Shown here in pieces: positions 32,540 through 44,178 of a DNA stretch of 64,000 nucleotides. The stretch's first letter is position 1; each line of letters opens with the position of its first letter. The notes under the pieces are model-generated. The model saw only the letters and a program-made list of their open reading frames with translations. It was not told the DNA's origin and did not search any database. The position numbers and the translations under genes are program-made. This DNA comes from Tausonia pullulans (lineage: Eukaryota; Basidiomycota; Tremellomycetes; Cystofilobasidiales; Mrakiaceae), in NCBI GenBank assembly GCA_951802195.1, contig OX637621.1, positions 1,550,001 to 1,614,000 on the forward strand. Reading direction: 5' to 3'.

Positions 32540-35500
32540 ATGCGGACCAAGACGCTCGAGATCAGGTGAGGCTCCGCAAGCCAGGCCTCACACCTGCACC
32601 CATCGACCTACCCGTCGGCGTCTTCCGCTCGAAGCTGAACGATTCTCACCGCCCTCCTGCTGCTTCGTTTTGCCTCCCTGCCAAACTGTGCATCCTCCTC
32701 TCCTGTCTCCAGGTGGCACGACACGCTGCCGGTGAGTCGGTTCGGTGCCTCGGCAACGCGCGCTTGCCTGCCCGCTCGCTCGTCGCCCTGGTCGGCGCGC
32801 GATCCTCAGCTGATCTCTTGGCCACCTCGCCTCTTCTCTCCTGTGTCTTTCCCCCCTCGCCAGATCTTCTCGTCTGACTTTCAGCCACTCCCAGCCCACC
32901 AGCTCAAGAAGCTCATCCATCTTCCTCCTGCCTCGGCGGCTGGCAAGGAGAAGGAGATCGCCCACTCTCCCGCTGCCGCCGCTGCCGCCGCTCCGAGGAG
33001 CTACCGACTTGCGACGGCAGGAGGCGACAACCATGTTCGCGTGAGTCGCTCGCTCCTTGTCCAAGAATCGCCAACCGACCGGCTTGACGATCGATGTGAA
33101 ACTGACCCTCCCCTTCTTCTGGTCCAGCTCTGGCTCATCCATCCCAACCACCCTCATGGTGGCGCGTCGTCCTCGGCGGCCCCTCCTCCTGCGCGTGCCG
33201 AATTTCTCGCGACCCTAAAGCGCCACACGGCAGCCGTCAACGTCGTGCGATGGAGCCCGAAGGGTGTGTCGTCGCCACTCTTCGCTCAGTTTCTGTTGGA
33301 AGCTTGATCCTCATCGCTGACATGTGTCTCTGTGCTGGCTCGCGTAGACGAGGTGCTCGCCTCAGCTGGAGATGGTGAGTTTGCCCCGCCTCAGACTAGT
33401 CAAAATAACATGTTTCTAGCGGCCGCCTCTGACCCCTCCATCGTTCTTGCCCCAGACGGGTTTGTCATGCTCTGGGTGCCCAAGCCCATGTCGTCCGACG
33501 CTGCCACTCTCGCTGCAGCCAACGCGACGTCATCCGCATTCGGCGACTCATCGGCGCTCGAGGACGGTCAGAAGGAGTTTTGGAAGGTCAAGGCCGCCCT
33601 TCGGTGAGTCCCAGAAGCTTTCTCCCGGAAACCCCTTCACCTGGCTGAACACAAGTGACCTCCACGCCCAGGGTGACGACAAACGAGATCTACGACCTCG
33701 CCTGGAGCCCAGACGGAACGCACTTCATCGTCGGCAGTACCGACAACACCGCTCGCATCTACAATGCCCACACGGGCACGCTTATCAAGATCATTGCGGA
33801 CCACTCACACTACGTGCAGGGCGTCGCTTGGGACCCGCTCAACGAGTTCATCGCAACCCAGAGCTCGGACAGGACCGTTCACATTCATCGCATCGTTCAC
33901 AACAAGGGCATCCTTGAGTTCCAGCCCCACAGCCGATCGCAGAAAATGGACATCCACCACTCTCGGACGCCCTCTTCAAGCTCGTCGACCTCGACCCGGC
34001 CTGCCATCGTCCGCCGGCAGTCGACCACGAATTCGGACTCCGAGTCGGTCTTCACCTCGGCGGCTTCTGACCAGGGCGGCGATGACACAACGGCGGCGGC
34101 TGTGGCAGGACCCTCTTCCTCCCACGGTGGGACGTCGACATCGGTCGGTCCCCTGACACCATCTGCCTCCCAGCCTGGGACGCCCTCCATGGCGATGCAG
34201 CCGCCCTCGCGTCGGTCGTCCTTCAGCAGCTCCGTCGCTGCCTCCCCGCCGCCCATCGGTCCCAGCAGGGTTGCACGCTCGCCTTCGCCCCTGCCAGCGA
34301 TTCGTCCGGCGCCGGGGCCCTCTTCGGCCCCCCGGCTTGTCAAGTCGACGCACCTCTTCGGGGACGAGTCGTACACGCACTACTTTCGCCGCCTTACCTT
34401 CTCTCCAGACGGAGCCCTCCTCGTCACACCTGCGGGCCAGATTGACGACCCGCATCTCACCTTTCTTCAGCCGACGCCACTCTCGCTCGACGACCCGTCC
34501 CCGTCGACAGCTGCAGCGAAGCCCAAGAAACCCGTCGACAACGGGCCTAAGCCGACCGTCTACATCTACTCGCGCGCCAACCTCTCGACGGCGCCGATCG
34601 CTCACTTGCCCGGCCAGAAGACGGCCTCGGTCGCCGTCAAGTTCAGCCCAATCTTCTACGAGCTGAGAGACCTTGCGTGCGTCCCGCACGGGGTGATCCC
34701 CCATCCAGTGACGATCGACGAGAAGAACGGACAGGAAATCAAGGTCTCGCTCGTTGGCGGGAACACGATGAGCTCTTCGGCTTCGTCGTCGTCGATGATG
34801 ACCATGGTGGCGGCGGAGGCGGCTGTGGCAGAGGGATCCTCTCTCGCCTCCTCGGCAGTGGCGGAGATGTCGCGAACGCCGAGCAAACGGGCTCTCTCGC
34901 CGTCACCGTCCATCGAGATGGTCGAGGGCAGCGGAATGCTCCTATCCCCTAGCCGAACAACGACGGCGAGCTCGCCGGCGCCGGCTTCGGTCTTTGCCTT
35001 GCCGTACCGGATGTTCTTCGCTGGTGCGTGACCTGTCTTCTCTCTCTTAATGTTAAATGGTGCTCACGGTAGCCTTGATTTCTTTGCTCGTCTGTTCAGT
35101 CGCCACGCAGGACGCCGTCCTTCTTTATGACACCCAGCAGCCGAGCCCCGTGGCCATCTTTGTCGGCCTCCACTACTCAGGCTTCACAGACCTCGCGTGG
35201 TCGCCAGACGGCCAAACGCTGATGCTGAGCTCCATCGATGGCTACTGTTCCGTCATTGTGCGTACTCTCGTTCTTTTTCCTTTATATTCTCGCAATAACT
35301 CCTTATCTTCCACCGCTACAAACACCACAGGTCTTCGACCCCGCGGAGCTCGGAATTCTCCACCCAACGCAACAGCACCAGAAGCAGCTCCAAGCAATTG
35401 CCTCCCACCTCTCTGGCGGCGGGCTACCGCCCCCGGTGTCTTCCTCCTCCGCCTCCCACTCGACGTCGTTGCCGCCCTCGCCAGCTCACTCGCACACAAC

Positions 35501-35783
35501 GCCCGTACCGCCCGTCGCTGGAACTGGCGGGTCCTCCGCTGGTGGGGGCGCATATTCGGGTACTAGCACGACGGCAACAGGAGATGCGGCGGTGTTGGAG
35601 AGCAGCAAGGATAAGGATGTCGAGAGGGCGGCAGCAGCAGCGGGGTTCACGGCACCCTTAATACAGCAACCGGCGACGACGACAACATCGTCGGAACAAC
35701 AGGCGACTGCTGATCCCTCGGCGGCGCATGCTCCGAAGAAAAAAAGGAGGATCGAATTGACTCACGAGGGAGGGCTCGACTGA
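32540..35783 (+). CDS. CAC2: Chromatin assembly factor 1 subunit, p60/Cac2-like WD40 protein
   Basis: Nine exons (32540-32565, 32713-32731, 32864-33040, 33128-33263, 33348-33374, 33456-33603, 33672-35023, 35100-35257, 35331-35783) encode 831 residues. The start MRTKTLEIRWHD and PIFSSDFQP, then WD repeats (LATAGGDNHVRLW, LKRHTAAVNVVRW, LASAGDDGFVMLW, YDLAWSPDGTHFIVGS, HYVQGVAWDPLNEFIATQSSDRT, ...FTDLAWSPDGQTL, GYCSVIVFD) match the B subunit of CAF-1, which loads H3-H4 onto replicated DNA. A Ser/Pro-rich insert (about 260-410) interrupts the propeller. The C-terminus is Ala/Ser/Pro-rich and ends with a basic KKKRR signal. Exon 2 has 19 nt and exon 5 27 nt. Confidence 0.93.
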
Positions 35784-35897
35784 TGGAGCGTGGCGAAGCG
35801 AGCGGAGTACGGACCGAGGGGCGGCGGTGTTCGATGTTCGACAGTCCCTTGGTGGTTTTCGTGTTCCTATCTACATCTTCCTTCTTCCCATAGCCTC

Positions 35898-35903
35898 AAT
35901 AAA
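35898..35903 (+). promoter_or_regulatory. Candidate poly(A) signal AATAAA for CAC2
   Basis: A perfect AATAAA lies 115 bp after the CAC2 stop codon. Position is suitable; use is inferred only. Confidence 0.4.
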
Positions 35904-36774
35904 CGAGCGAGCTCCACTCTTTCAGCTATGAGTCGGGCGGGCGAGATGAAGCTAATTAAGGGGGCGAGAGCGAGCCCAAGGCAGTGATGTCGATTCTTTG
36001 GTCTTCCGTGTCCCTCGCTGTTCAGATTCGCATGACCAATCTAGAACCCTCTCCACGCCGATATCGGTACACGCCTTGCTACAAGCTGGGCTAGGGGCAT
36101 GACCCAAAGTGACCAACAACACACTGGGGACTAGGACTGATGACACTCGGTCCCAAACACTGCCTCATCTCTCTGAGTCCCACTACATGCTAAGAAAGAC
36201 AGGCGTGGAGCTTCAAATGCGCGGAAACGGGAGAGGTTGATTGGGTGCATGAACCCAGCCATCACTCGCCTCTCACAGGGGTCTCGTTCCGGGCAAATCT
36301 CCACTTTTCGCAACCTTAAAAACATCTCCGCTCTCTCCGCGAATGCCTCTCCTGGACTGAGAACTGCAGACTATGTGGTCTGACCTCTATAAGCAGAGCT
36401 GTACTTCAGCAGGAATTCGTCTCTTCTTCCCATCATATATCGATCGGCCACTCCCTTCCCTCCTCTGCGGCTCGCTCTTCGGTGTCTGCCGACTTGAAAA
36501 CGACTAGCGGACTACTTCTCTCGCTCGCTCTCTCCTTGCGACCGACGACCTTTGGTGCTAGCTTCGTTTGAGGCGGAGATTCGCTTGCCCCGCCACCTAT
36601 CACATGCATGCGTTCCTGGTCTCCGGTTTCGCAACACTCACCTTCTTCTAGGTTTAGTTTTCTTGGCTTGCAACGACTAAAGTTGGGTTAGTGATTCGAC
36701 CGATGATACATGAATGAAACCTATCTATATAAAGAGCACTGCAAGCAGATCGGCGGCTAGTAGTTGACCCACAT
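35904..36774. other. Convergent spacer CAC2 / zinc-cluster factor 2
   Basis: About 0.9 kb without a supported gene. A possible box C/D-like structure lies at 36134-36180 (see findings). The rest, including the A/T-rich stretch near 36700-36775, looks like 3' flanks. Confidence 0.45.
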
Positions 36775-39700
36775 TTAAAACTCCCCCGCAATGTCGTCCT
36801 GATTGGCGACTCCGATGCCCGCAAGGAAGCCATCAAAGTCGAACTCCTCCGGTCCATTCATCATGTTGTTCGCCGGTCCGCTCGCGAACCCAAACAGCGC
36901 GCCTCCCTCTCCACCAGCAGGGACGGCTGTCCCGCCCCAAAAGGTCGGGTCCGCCATCCAGGATGGGTGAGCCCTGATGTCAGCCTCAAACCCGGCGGCG
37001 GAGACATGGGCATCCTTGGCGGCGATGGCTTCGTCGAGGGTCGTTGGAAGCTGAGTGGCGAAGATAGTGGCATCGCCTTGGGCGACAGTTTTAAAAGGCT
37101 GTAAGTGCTGCTGGACATGTCCTTGAGCTTGCTGCTGTTGGGTAGAATGAGGCGACTGATGATGGGACGGCCCTCCGTTGTGGCTGCTGTTACCGACACT
37201 CGAGCTACGACTCAGTTCGTCAACAGGTTCCGATGGCGTAGATGTGCTGCCATCGGGAAGATTGGATAATGGAACGGGGTGCGACACAGGACTCGTCCGG
37301 GCGTGCGATGTATCAACGCGGCGGAGAAGCGTCTCCGCGCCAATGAGGTTGAGGTCCTCGTGCTCGTGTTCGTCCTTGGCGGTTGTATGGGGGGAATGGC
37401 TGCCAGTGGTGGAAGCTTGCTGTTGCTGAGGAAGGTAGGCCGGGTTACTTGAGGGGGATTGGCTGTTCGCGTGAGCGGTGAGCTTGGCGAAGGCGCGGTC
37501 TCGAAGGCGTTTGAGGAAGGGCTGGAGGACGGCCAAGGCGATTTCAATGAATCTGCCTAAAACAGAAGTCAGGCCAAGAGGACGCACAAGATCATCCCGG
37601 ACACGACATCCCGGCTGAGCCATCTCGAAGAGAGCGATCCCCGACTCGAGTTCCTTGAACGCCGAGCCAGTAAGCGCCGATCCAGGCGCCTGGAGGACAG
37701 CCACGGCCAAATTAACTGTAGACGAAAGCGCGTGGAACTGTGTGACGGGCGAGTTAGCTTGGTTGCAGTAGAACCCTTGTGCAAGAAAGATGTTGCCTAC
37801 GAAGAAGAACCAGTGACGAGAGACAAGGACGGGCTGGAGCCGAAGGATATCGCGCGAGACCGAGATGACAGTCTTGGACGCCTGAAGCTCGGCTATGTAG
37901 CTCGAGCTGACGTTGCCATATATATCAGCAGTTTTCCTACGTGGAAACGAAACGAAATATGCCGGACTCACGCAAACCGGCTGTGAAGCGGCTCCTTCGG
38001 TCGGTCTCGGAGCGCACGGGCGAACCAAGCTCGGTGGAGAAAGAGAAGGGCCTGATTGATCCAGACAAGGAGTGTGTGCCGCTGAAGAACGATGACGGGC
38101 GACTTGTCCGTAGGGAGGACGCAGCTGAATCGTAAGAGGGATGTGCGTCAATAGGGAACTTCGAGGGAGAGAGAGTGAGAGAGAGAAAGAGTAAGAGAGA
38201 GTGAGAGAGCAGAGTTGACTTACGACTCCTCCGTGCAGTGCAGTTCGGGAGGCAGCGAACGTTCGACTGAGCAAGATCAATAACACCATCAATGGAATTC
38301 CGAAGAGAAGGCGGGTGAACCTCGTAGGAAGAGCTCACAAGCGCGGATGTCCCGATCGATCTGAAGAACCTCGCGGTACGCGCACGGTTTCGTCTGCGAC
38401 TGCTGGTCATTGAGCCTCGAGATGATGGACATAAGGCGGAGCTGCAACGGTGGCGTCAGCGTGTGATCCCGTGTCCGAGTTGAGTACAACGGCTAACCTT
38501 GTGCTGGTGGTCTATAGAGAGGGAAAGAGAATCGCGTTCAGCGACACCCTCCACACATGAATTTCCAGCCGATCACTCACATAGCGGCTCCTTCGCCATG
38601 TCTTCAACGCTGCTGCTCCCGGGAAACTTTGTGTCGATCGCAGCGGCGTTCATGGCTGTCGACGGTGTATACGGACAGTCAGTGAGACGTTGAGGGCGTT
38701 CAGCGATCTAATTGCGACTGACCACGTGGTCGCCCTTGCGTCACGGACTGCAGCAATTCGAACTTCCGTCAGTCACGACGTCCTCTGCTCAGAAGATGGC
38801 AAAAGCGAATATAGTGCACTTGGAGGATGTCGTACGAGTTGAGCTGTAGCAGCGCGAGTCGTCATCCCGTTAACACCGGAGATCCTTCAGAATGAAATAC
38901 AAGCGAGCTCACCTCCCAGAAGACCCGTCTCCGGTCCTCGACCTCCTCTTTGGAGAGGTTCCACGCCTGCCCATCGCGGTGCAGACCAATCTGGAGAGGG
39001 CCAAATACACGTCAGAACTCTGAGCGTTCTCTCTAGGGCAGGCACAACAGCGGGTATGCACCGACTGGGCCGATTTCATTGCGAATCTAAGGCATACGAG
39101 TCCTCAGTCAGCTTTCAGGAGGAGAAAGAAAACATGGAGATGCCTACCCAAGGAGCGTCCAGAACTTCTCACCACTGGTTAAACAAGACACTGGTCAGCC
39201 TGAGTTGTCCTGAGTGAAGAGAGACGGCACAGCCCACCCATCGCTGATCGTAGTTCCATCGTTCAGCAGGTAAGTCCCCATGCTGCCAAATCCTGCATTA
39301 GTCTCTTCACGTCCTTCTCACCACGAAGAGCAAGCAGATCGACACGAACAGGTGAATAGCCTGCACAAATGTGATCGAGCTCGAAGTGTCTGTCGCCGAG
39401 CTATCAGCTGTAAATCACCTAACGCAAGAGCGGTGGTCCGACTCACTCGACGCAAGGGCAATCTTCGACAACTCGTAGTAGTGTTTAGCCGTGCTCGAGT
39501 ACGGGGCGCTTTGGAGGTCAAAGAGCGACGCGACGGCGAAGGTGACGAAGAGGACCGCAAGCTTGTGCGAATTGATCTCATGCGGGGTGTTGCCGGAGTT
39601 TAAGGGGTGGACGGAGAGATAAGAAGGATCTGAGTAGAAGGGGGCAAGAAACTCGTCGTCGAAGGTTGACTCGAGGAGGATGCAGTATCTGGAGAGGATT

Positions 39701-41321
39701 CAGAAAAGCAGGTACCGGCTGAGGGTAGAACTGGAAATGACCCACTGCCAGCTGGCGTTCTAAACGAACGAAGGGGGTGACTCGTCAATGAAGGGCTCCA
39801 CATGCTTGAGAGGGAGCAACGAGACGACGCACCCTGAAGTATATGTCCCGCAGTCTCCGAGCTTCATCCGGCGGCGGGAGGTAGTTCTTAAGCGCAGAGA
39901 TGCCCATGGTCGACATCTCGAACGGCAGAGCAGCCGGGAGACCTAGCGGCAGAGATCCACCCGTAAGGCCGTTTCTGGAAGGGACAGATGAGCTTTGCAT
40001 GGCGAAGCCGTGTGGTGGAGGATTGGACCTTGTCGCAGACATCGGCTTTCCCTGGATTCGGTTGCGATGTCAGCATACAGAAGAGATGGGACGGCCGTGC
40101 CGATTTCTACTCACGAGGAGGTAAGCACTTCCGGCGTTACCGTAAAACCGACTCGCGCCCGGCTCCTGACCCATCGTCAAGCTGCCATGAGGGTTGTCCG
40201 GCGCCTCCTTCATCACCGGATCCTCCGCCTCGTCGCCCGTTCCCAGCCCTCCGTCGCCCTCAGCCTTGATTTTCTCCTTGGCCTTTCCCTTGTTGTTTCC
40301 ACCGGGCCGCTGGTCGGCATCTAGCGGCTCAAAGTGGAATGAACCCTCGAGCAAAGGGTGCGGCTTGTCCGAGAGCTGGCGATGGGCCGTCGACAGGGCT
40401 TGCTCGAGTTGGGATATCCGGGCATGGAGGTCAGTTGTGGATGCGAGGATGAGGCGCTTTCCCTTGCCGCCTTTGAGAATCTCATCTGGGCAGATCTAGG
40501 GTGAGAAGAGAACGCGCTAGATTAGTAATAATGGCAGTTGTCAATTTAGGCGTTAGCGGCTCAGGCGCGTACCATCGCGACACCGCGTTTCTTGCACTGA
40601 AATTTGAACCCTGAGTTTAGCAGAGGCCAAATGGATATTACAAAAAAGAGACACACATTTGTGCAAGGAAAGACGCGATCGCATCTACGCATCCAGTCAA
40701 TCGGTCAGTGAGTGCCACACCGATCTTCCTTGTTCAATGAGACGCACTTGAGCCTGGATGACACAAGAGACACGTCGCAGGGTCAGAAGCACTCGCAATT
40801 TATCAACGGGAATAGCAGCCCTTGAATGACTTACTTGAGCCGACGACATTCCTACGGATTATGCGCGACAAAAGACAAGCAAGTCAGTCGACACACCCTT
40901 CAACCGGCGCGACCGCCCCATCAGCCATACTCTGAAGAGGGCTCACCGCACAGCTCAGGACGGCTTTGCCTCCCCCACCGGGCCCCTTGACGGCAGGATG
41001 CTTGTCCTCCTCGACCTTGCGCTTCTTGGACGTGTTGCCCAGGGGAGCGGCAGCAGGTGGCGTCGGCCCGGCTGAAGACTCAGTCCCACCGGGCGTTGAC
41101 GTCTGCGCCTGCTGAGAAGGGGGCGGAGGCGGCGATTCGGGCCTTGGGGGTGTGGGTGCGAGTGGGGAAAGGTGGTAGGAGGTTGGAATTTGGGATGGCA
41201 GCTGCTGGGACGCGTTCGCGAGCAGGTGGAGCAGCGAGGGCGAGGCTGACGCCGACGACGAGGACGACGCGTGAGACTGATGATGGGGTTGATCAGGAGG
41301 ACTTGGGTGGGAGTTTGGCAT
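36775..41321 (-). CDS. Zn2Cys6 transcription factor with fungal_trans domain
   Basis: The first eleven exons were resolved (41321-40947, 40851-40835, 40753-40748, 40684-40657, 40596-40573, 40495-40115, 40051-39833, 39759-39716, 39688-39447, 39407-39350, 39282-39238) and stay in phase; later exons down to the stop at 36775 are seen but less exact. The N-terminus is Ser/Pro-rich with basic KKRK. The zinc cluster (about 124-152) has C-x2-C-x6-C-x5-C-x2-C-x8-C spacing, SCAECRRLKLKCDRVFPCTN then CKKRGVAMIC. The fungal_trans domain follows: IYFRNASW, VQAIHLMGTYLLNDG, SAQSIGLHRDG, EDRRRVFWE, IDTKFPG. The tail is His/Gln-rich and ends in an acidic EEFDFDGFLAGIG patch, perhaps an activation domain. 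Nuclear DNA-binding regulator, targets unknown. Exon 3 has only 6 nt. Confidence 0.87.
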
Positions 41322-41737
41322 GGTGATGCGGGGCCCTCGGAGGAAGAAGCTGCTGTCGAGAGAGTGAACCGATGCGTCGTCGTTGTGTATGGTGTTGATG
41401 TCAGGCTTGGCAGCTGGGATGGGACGAGGTCCGAAGGCGGCTGACTGCAGGCAAAAGAGAGAATCCGCGACGGAGGGGTGTGCGAGCGTGTCCTATGAAA
41501 GACTCGTCTAAGGGCCGTGCTGGCTGTGCCGGAGGCAGATGTGTGTGCAATAGAGGTTGGAGGGTATCTGGATGGTGGACCAAGGCCGGGCAGTAACGCG
41601 AGTCGGCGGGGGGGTGCCGCCGCTGCCTCGTGCTCGCACGGACAGCTCTAGCCCGCTTCGCCCGTTCCGCCGTTTCTCAGCATGGAGGGATCCTAACCAC
41701 CAACCACCTCTCCTGCCGCCCTTTGATAGGACTCATC
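41322..41737. promoter_or_regulatory. Divergent promoter, zinc-cluster factor 2 / bL33m
   Basis: The 416 bp between the two divergent starts. Nothing more specific is seen than moderately CT-rich DNA near the bL33m start. Confidence 0.45.
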
Positions 41738-42504
41738 ATGGCCCCCAGCTCAAAGCGCGCAAGGTCTGTCCTTATCCCTCCATCGCTTAATGCACTCTCC
41801 CCGGTTCCTCCCCAGGGCTGACTGCGCCACTTTCCTCCCTCAGGATTGTCGTCGTTAAGCTCGTCTCGACCGCCCTCACGGGCGCGTTCTACCCGGTCTC
41901 TCGACCAAGGCTAGCCCCGAAGCTTGCTATGATGAAGTTCGACAAGTTCGGTCAGTCCTGCTTTCGTCCTCGCGGGTGTTCTCTCTTGCTCGCTCGCGTG
42001 TGGCCGGCAACCCGGCACTCTTCCCATTTCGCTCGGGACACCTTCCTTCCGCCTTAGCTGTTGACATTAGGCTACTTTGCCTTTAAACCGGCATCCATCT
42101 GGTGGCGTGATTCCGTCAAGGGAGAAACCTGCCTTGAGCAGCGTCCCTTCAGTCGCGATCCTCTCCTAGCGCGCCTAGCGGCTCCCTCTTCGCCCGGCGT
42201 GCTGTTCCACTTCTCCTACTTCTCCGAGCATATATCTCGTACGGTGAACCTGTTGGCAGCGTACCAGCCAGACCCATTCTTTCCAGATGCAAAGGAGTTG
42301 CAGGATTCAGGCGGAACCGCTCGCAAGATGCTGAGACGCGTCTGAAGCCGCGGGCGCCGCATGCTTGCTTGTCTATCTCGACTCGACCGGCTTAGACGTC
42401 CTCCATTGCATTCGAGCTTCTGGCTGACCCCCTGCCTTGTCTCTTCGCACCAAACAGTCCAGCGACACGTCCTATTCGTTGAGCAAAAGATCAAATCACG
42501 GTAG
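41738..42504 (+). CDS. Mitochondrial ribosomal protein bL33m
   Basis: Three exons (41738-41763, 41844-41950, 42458-42504) give just 59 residues, the usual size of this protein. The sequence IVVKLVSTALTGAFY, then KLAMMKFDKF joined to VQRHVLFVEQKIKSR, is the L33 signature with the basic end. It is a structural protein of the mitochondrial large subunit, the counterpart of yeast Mrpl39. Intron 2 is 507 nt, far longer than most introns here, and contains a 94-codon open frame that I consider chance. The gene is easy to miss because its parts are short. Confidence 0.85.
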
Positions 42505-43577
42505 ACGGGATGGCCATCCCCTCCCAATCTCTTCTCGAACCTCAATTTTCCACCTCATTCTCACTACACATCATGCCCAACTCCACATCATCACTCTCTC
42601 TCTCTCTCTCTCAGCAAAATCGGGAGGCCCTGCGTCGGCCTTGCGCTCTTTTCTTTTTTTTGTGTCTCCTCTCCTCGTCGCTGTCGCCCGACGATCAGAC
42701 GGACCGGTGGTGGGATGGGGGCGGATGATCGACTATCCATGCGGGTCGATCTGCTTGCTTGCTGGATTTCTTTGCAAGGAGAAGAATGAGCCCAGACTCA
42801 ATCGCAACGTTTGTTCAGTCCACACTCACCCTCGCACGCATGACGCTCGCGAGGCGTGCCTGAATCGCTTTCCACGTGTGTTGTTGCTGCGCACACACTC
42901 TCTTCTCAGTGAAAGCCAATGCTATACAGAAGAAAGGTTATTCATCAACACGGGAGAATGCTGCAAGTTTCGCCCCGGCCTCTTTCTTTCTATCGAACGC
43001 TATTCTTCTCTGTCCGTCCTGGATCGAGACGTCTTCCTCTAGGGAGCGACCTTTTTCTCCTTCCACGAGCCCTCGTTCCCTTTGGTCCAATACATCGCTG
43101 AGAAGGCTTGGCCTGGCGCACGAAGAGAAAGATGAAACAAACCAGATCGCTGAACTCGAGGTGGACGAGGGGGGAAATGTGGCTGGCGCGCTCACATTCT
43201 GCTGGCTCCGGTCTACATGCGTCGACTCAATGATAACGAGGCACCTGTCAACAAAACAAGAAAACTTGTCGGCGTGCTGTTCATCTCCCTGTCACGGGAG
43301 AAGAGTGAGGTGGAACTCAATTGACGATCGCTTGAGAGCGTCGCCTTTGCCCTCGTCGCTCGTCTGCAGCCGCTCAACAAAGTCCTCCTTTTTCCCCTGG
43401 GACCAGGTCGATAGAGGTATAGGCCTGAAGAACGACGTAGTCCATACGAAATAACGGTTGGAAAACAATCCTTCAGACAGATGAAGAGAGAGGCACGCTC
43501 GCCGAAGGCGCGAAGACATCATATCCCTCTACTGGCTAAGTCGCATCTTCTTTCAGTCCACTTCCGGGACGAGTTTC
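42505..43577. other. Spacer with CT repeat
   Basis: A (TC)n run lies near 42593-42613. Several open frames on both strands show no known motif. No gene is claimed. Confidence 0.45.
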
Positions 43578-43900
43578 TAGACAGGCTGGGAGGAGGCCTC
43601 TTGGTCAGGAATGTAGAGGTGGATGAAGCCCTTATCACCAGTCTGGTCGCCGATCCTGATGGGAAGGGAGGCGATCATCATCGCTGCATCAGCCTTCGCT
43701 TCACTGATCCGCGCTCCGATTGACTGATTTTGTACGACTTACTGATGTCAAGAAAGGACGTCCTTCTTGACCTCATAATTGAGCATCTTGGCCAGCTGCT
43801 CCATTCAAACGGGCGCCAGCCGCTCAGCGGTGGTAATCTTGACATCCATATAGGCGGGAGACTCGGTCATGCTGCTGGAGGAGGTGTAGAATGTGCGGCG
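43578..43900 (-). pseudogene. Possible broken or unrecognised gene, minus strand
   Basis: In one minus-strand frame I read MTESPAYMDVKITTAERLAP, then after an in-frame stop QLAKMLNYEVKKDV, then after further stops ARISEAKADAAMMIASLPI followed by TGDKGFIHLYIPDQ and a final stop at 43578. The composition looks protein-like, but the gaps between blocks are too short (15-20 nt) to be introns of the kind used in this window. It may be a decayed gene or a chance frame. I recognise no family. Confidence 0.25.
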
Positions 43901-44178
43901 GAGGATAGTGGTCCAAGATAGGGGAATGAAGCAGAAACTTCCGCTGGACGAAGAATAATGGGCGGAAGATAAATGTTTGAGGTCAAATATGGGGAGGATA
44001 TCGATGTAGTCCATCCGTTACTTGAAAGCCTCGAATTCGCGAAACGAGCGACGTCTTGCACCTTCATATGAGCCAGCCTACTTCTCGCCTCCTTCTGATC
44101 TTGCCTCCATTATATCGTCCGACGTCGCTTGAGATAGAAGAGTTCGGGTGGCGTTAAGTAATATATAATGTACAGTCT

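Noticed and set aside
42061-42345. 94-codon open frame inside intron 2 of bL33m
   Set aside because: No recognisable motif, and the flanking exons join perfectly to a complete 59-residue bL33m when it is removed. Chance in GC-rich DNA is enough.
42593-42613. CT repeat as a functional element
   Set aside because: Short CT runs are common in promoters and introns throughout the window.
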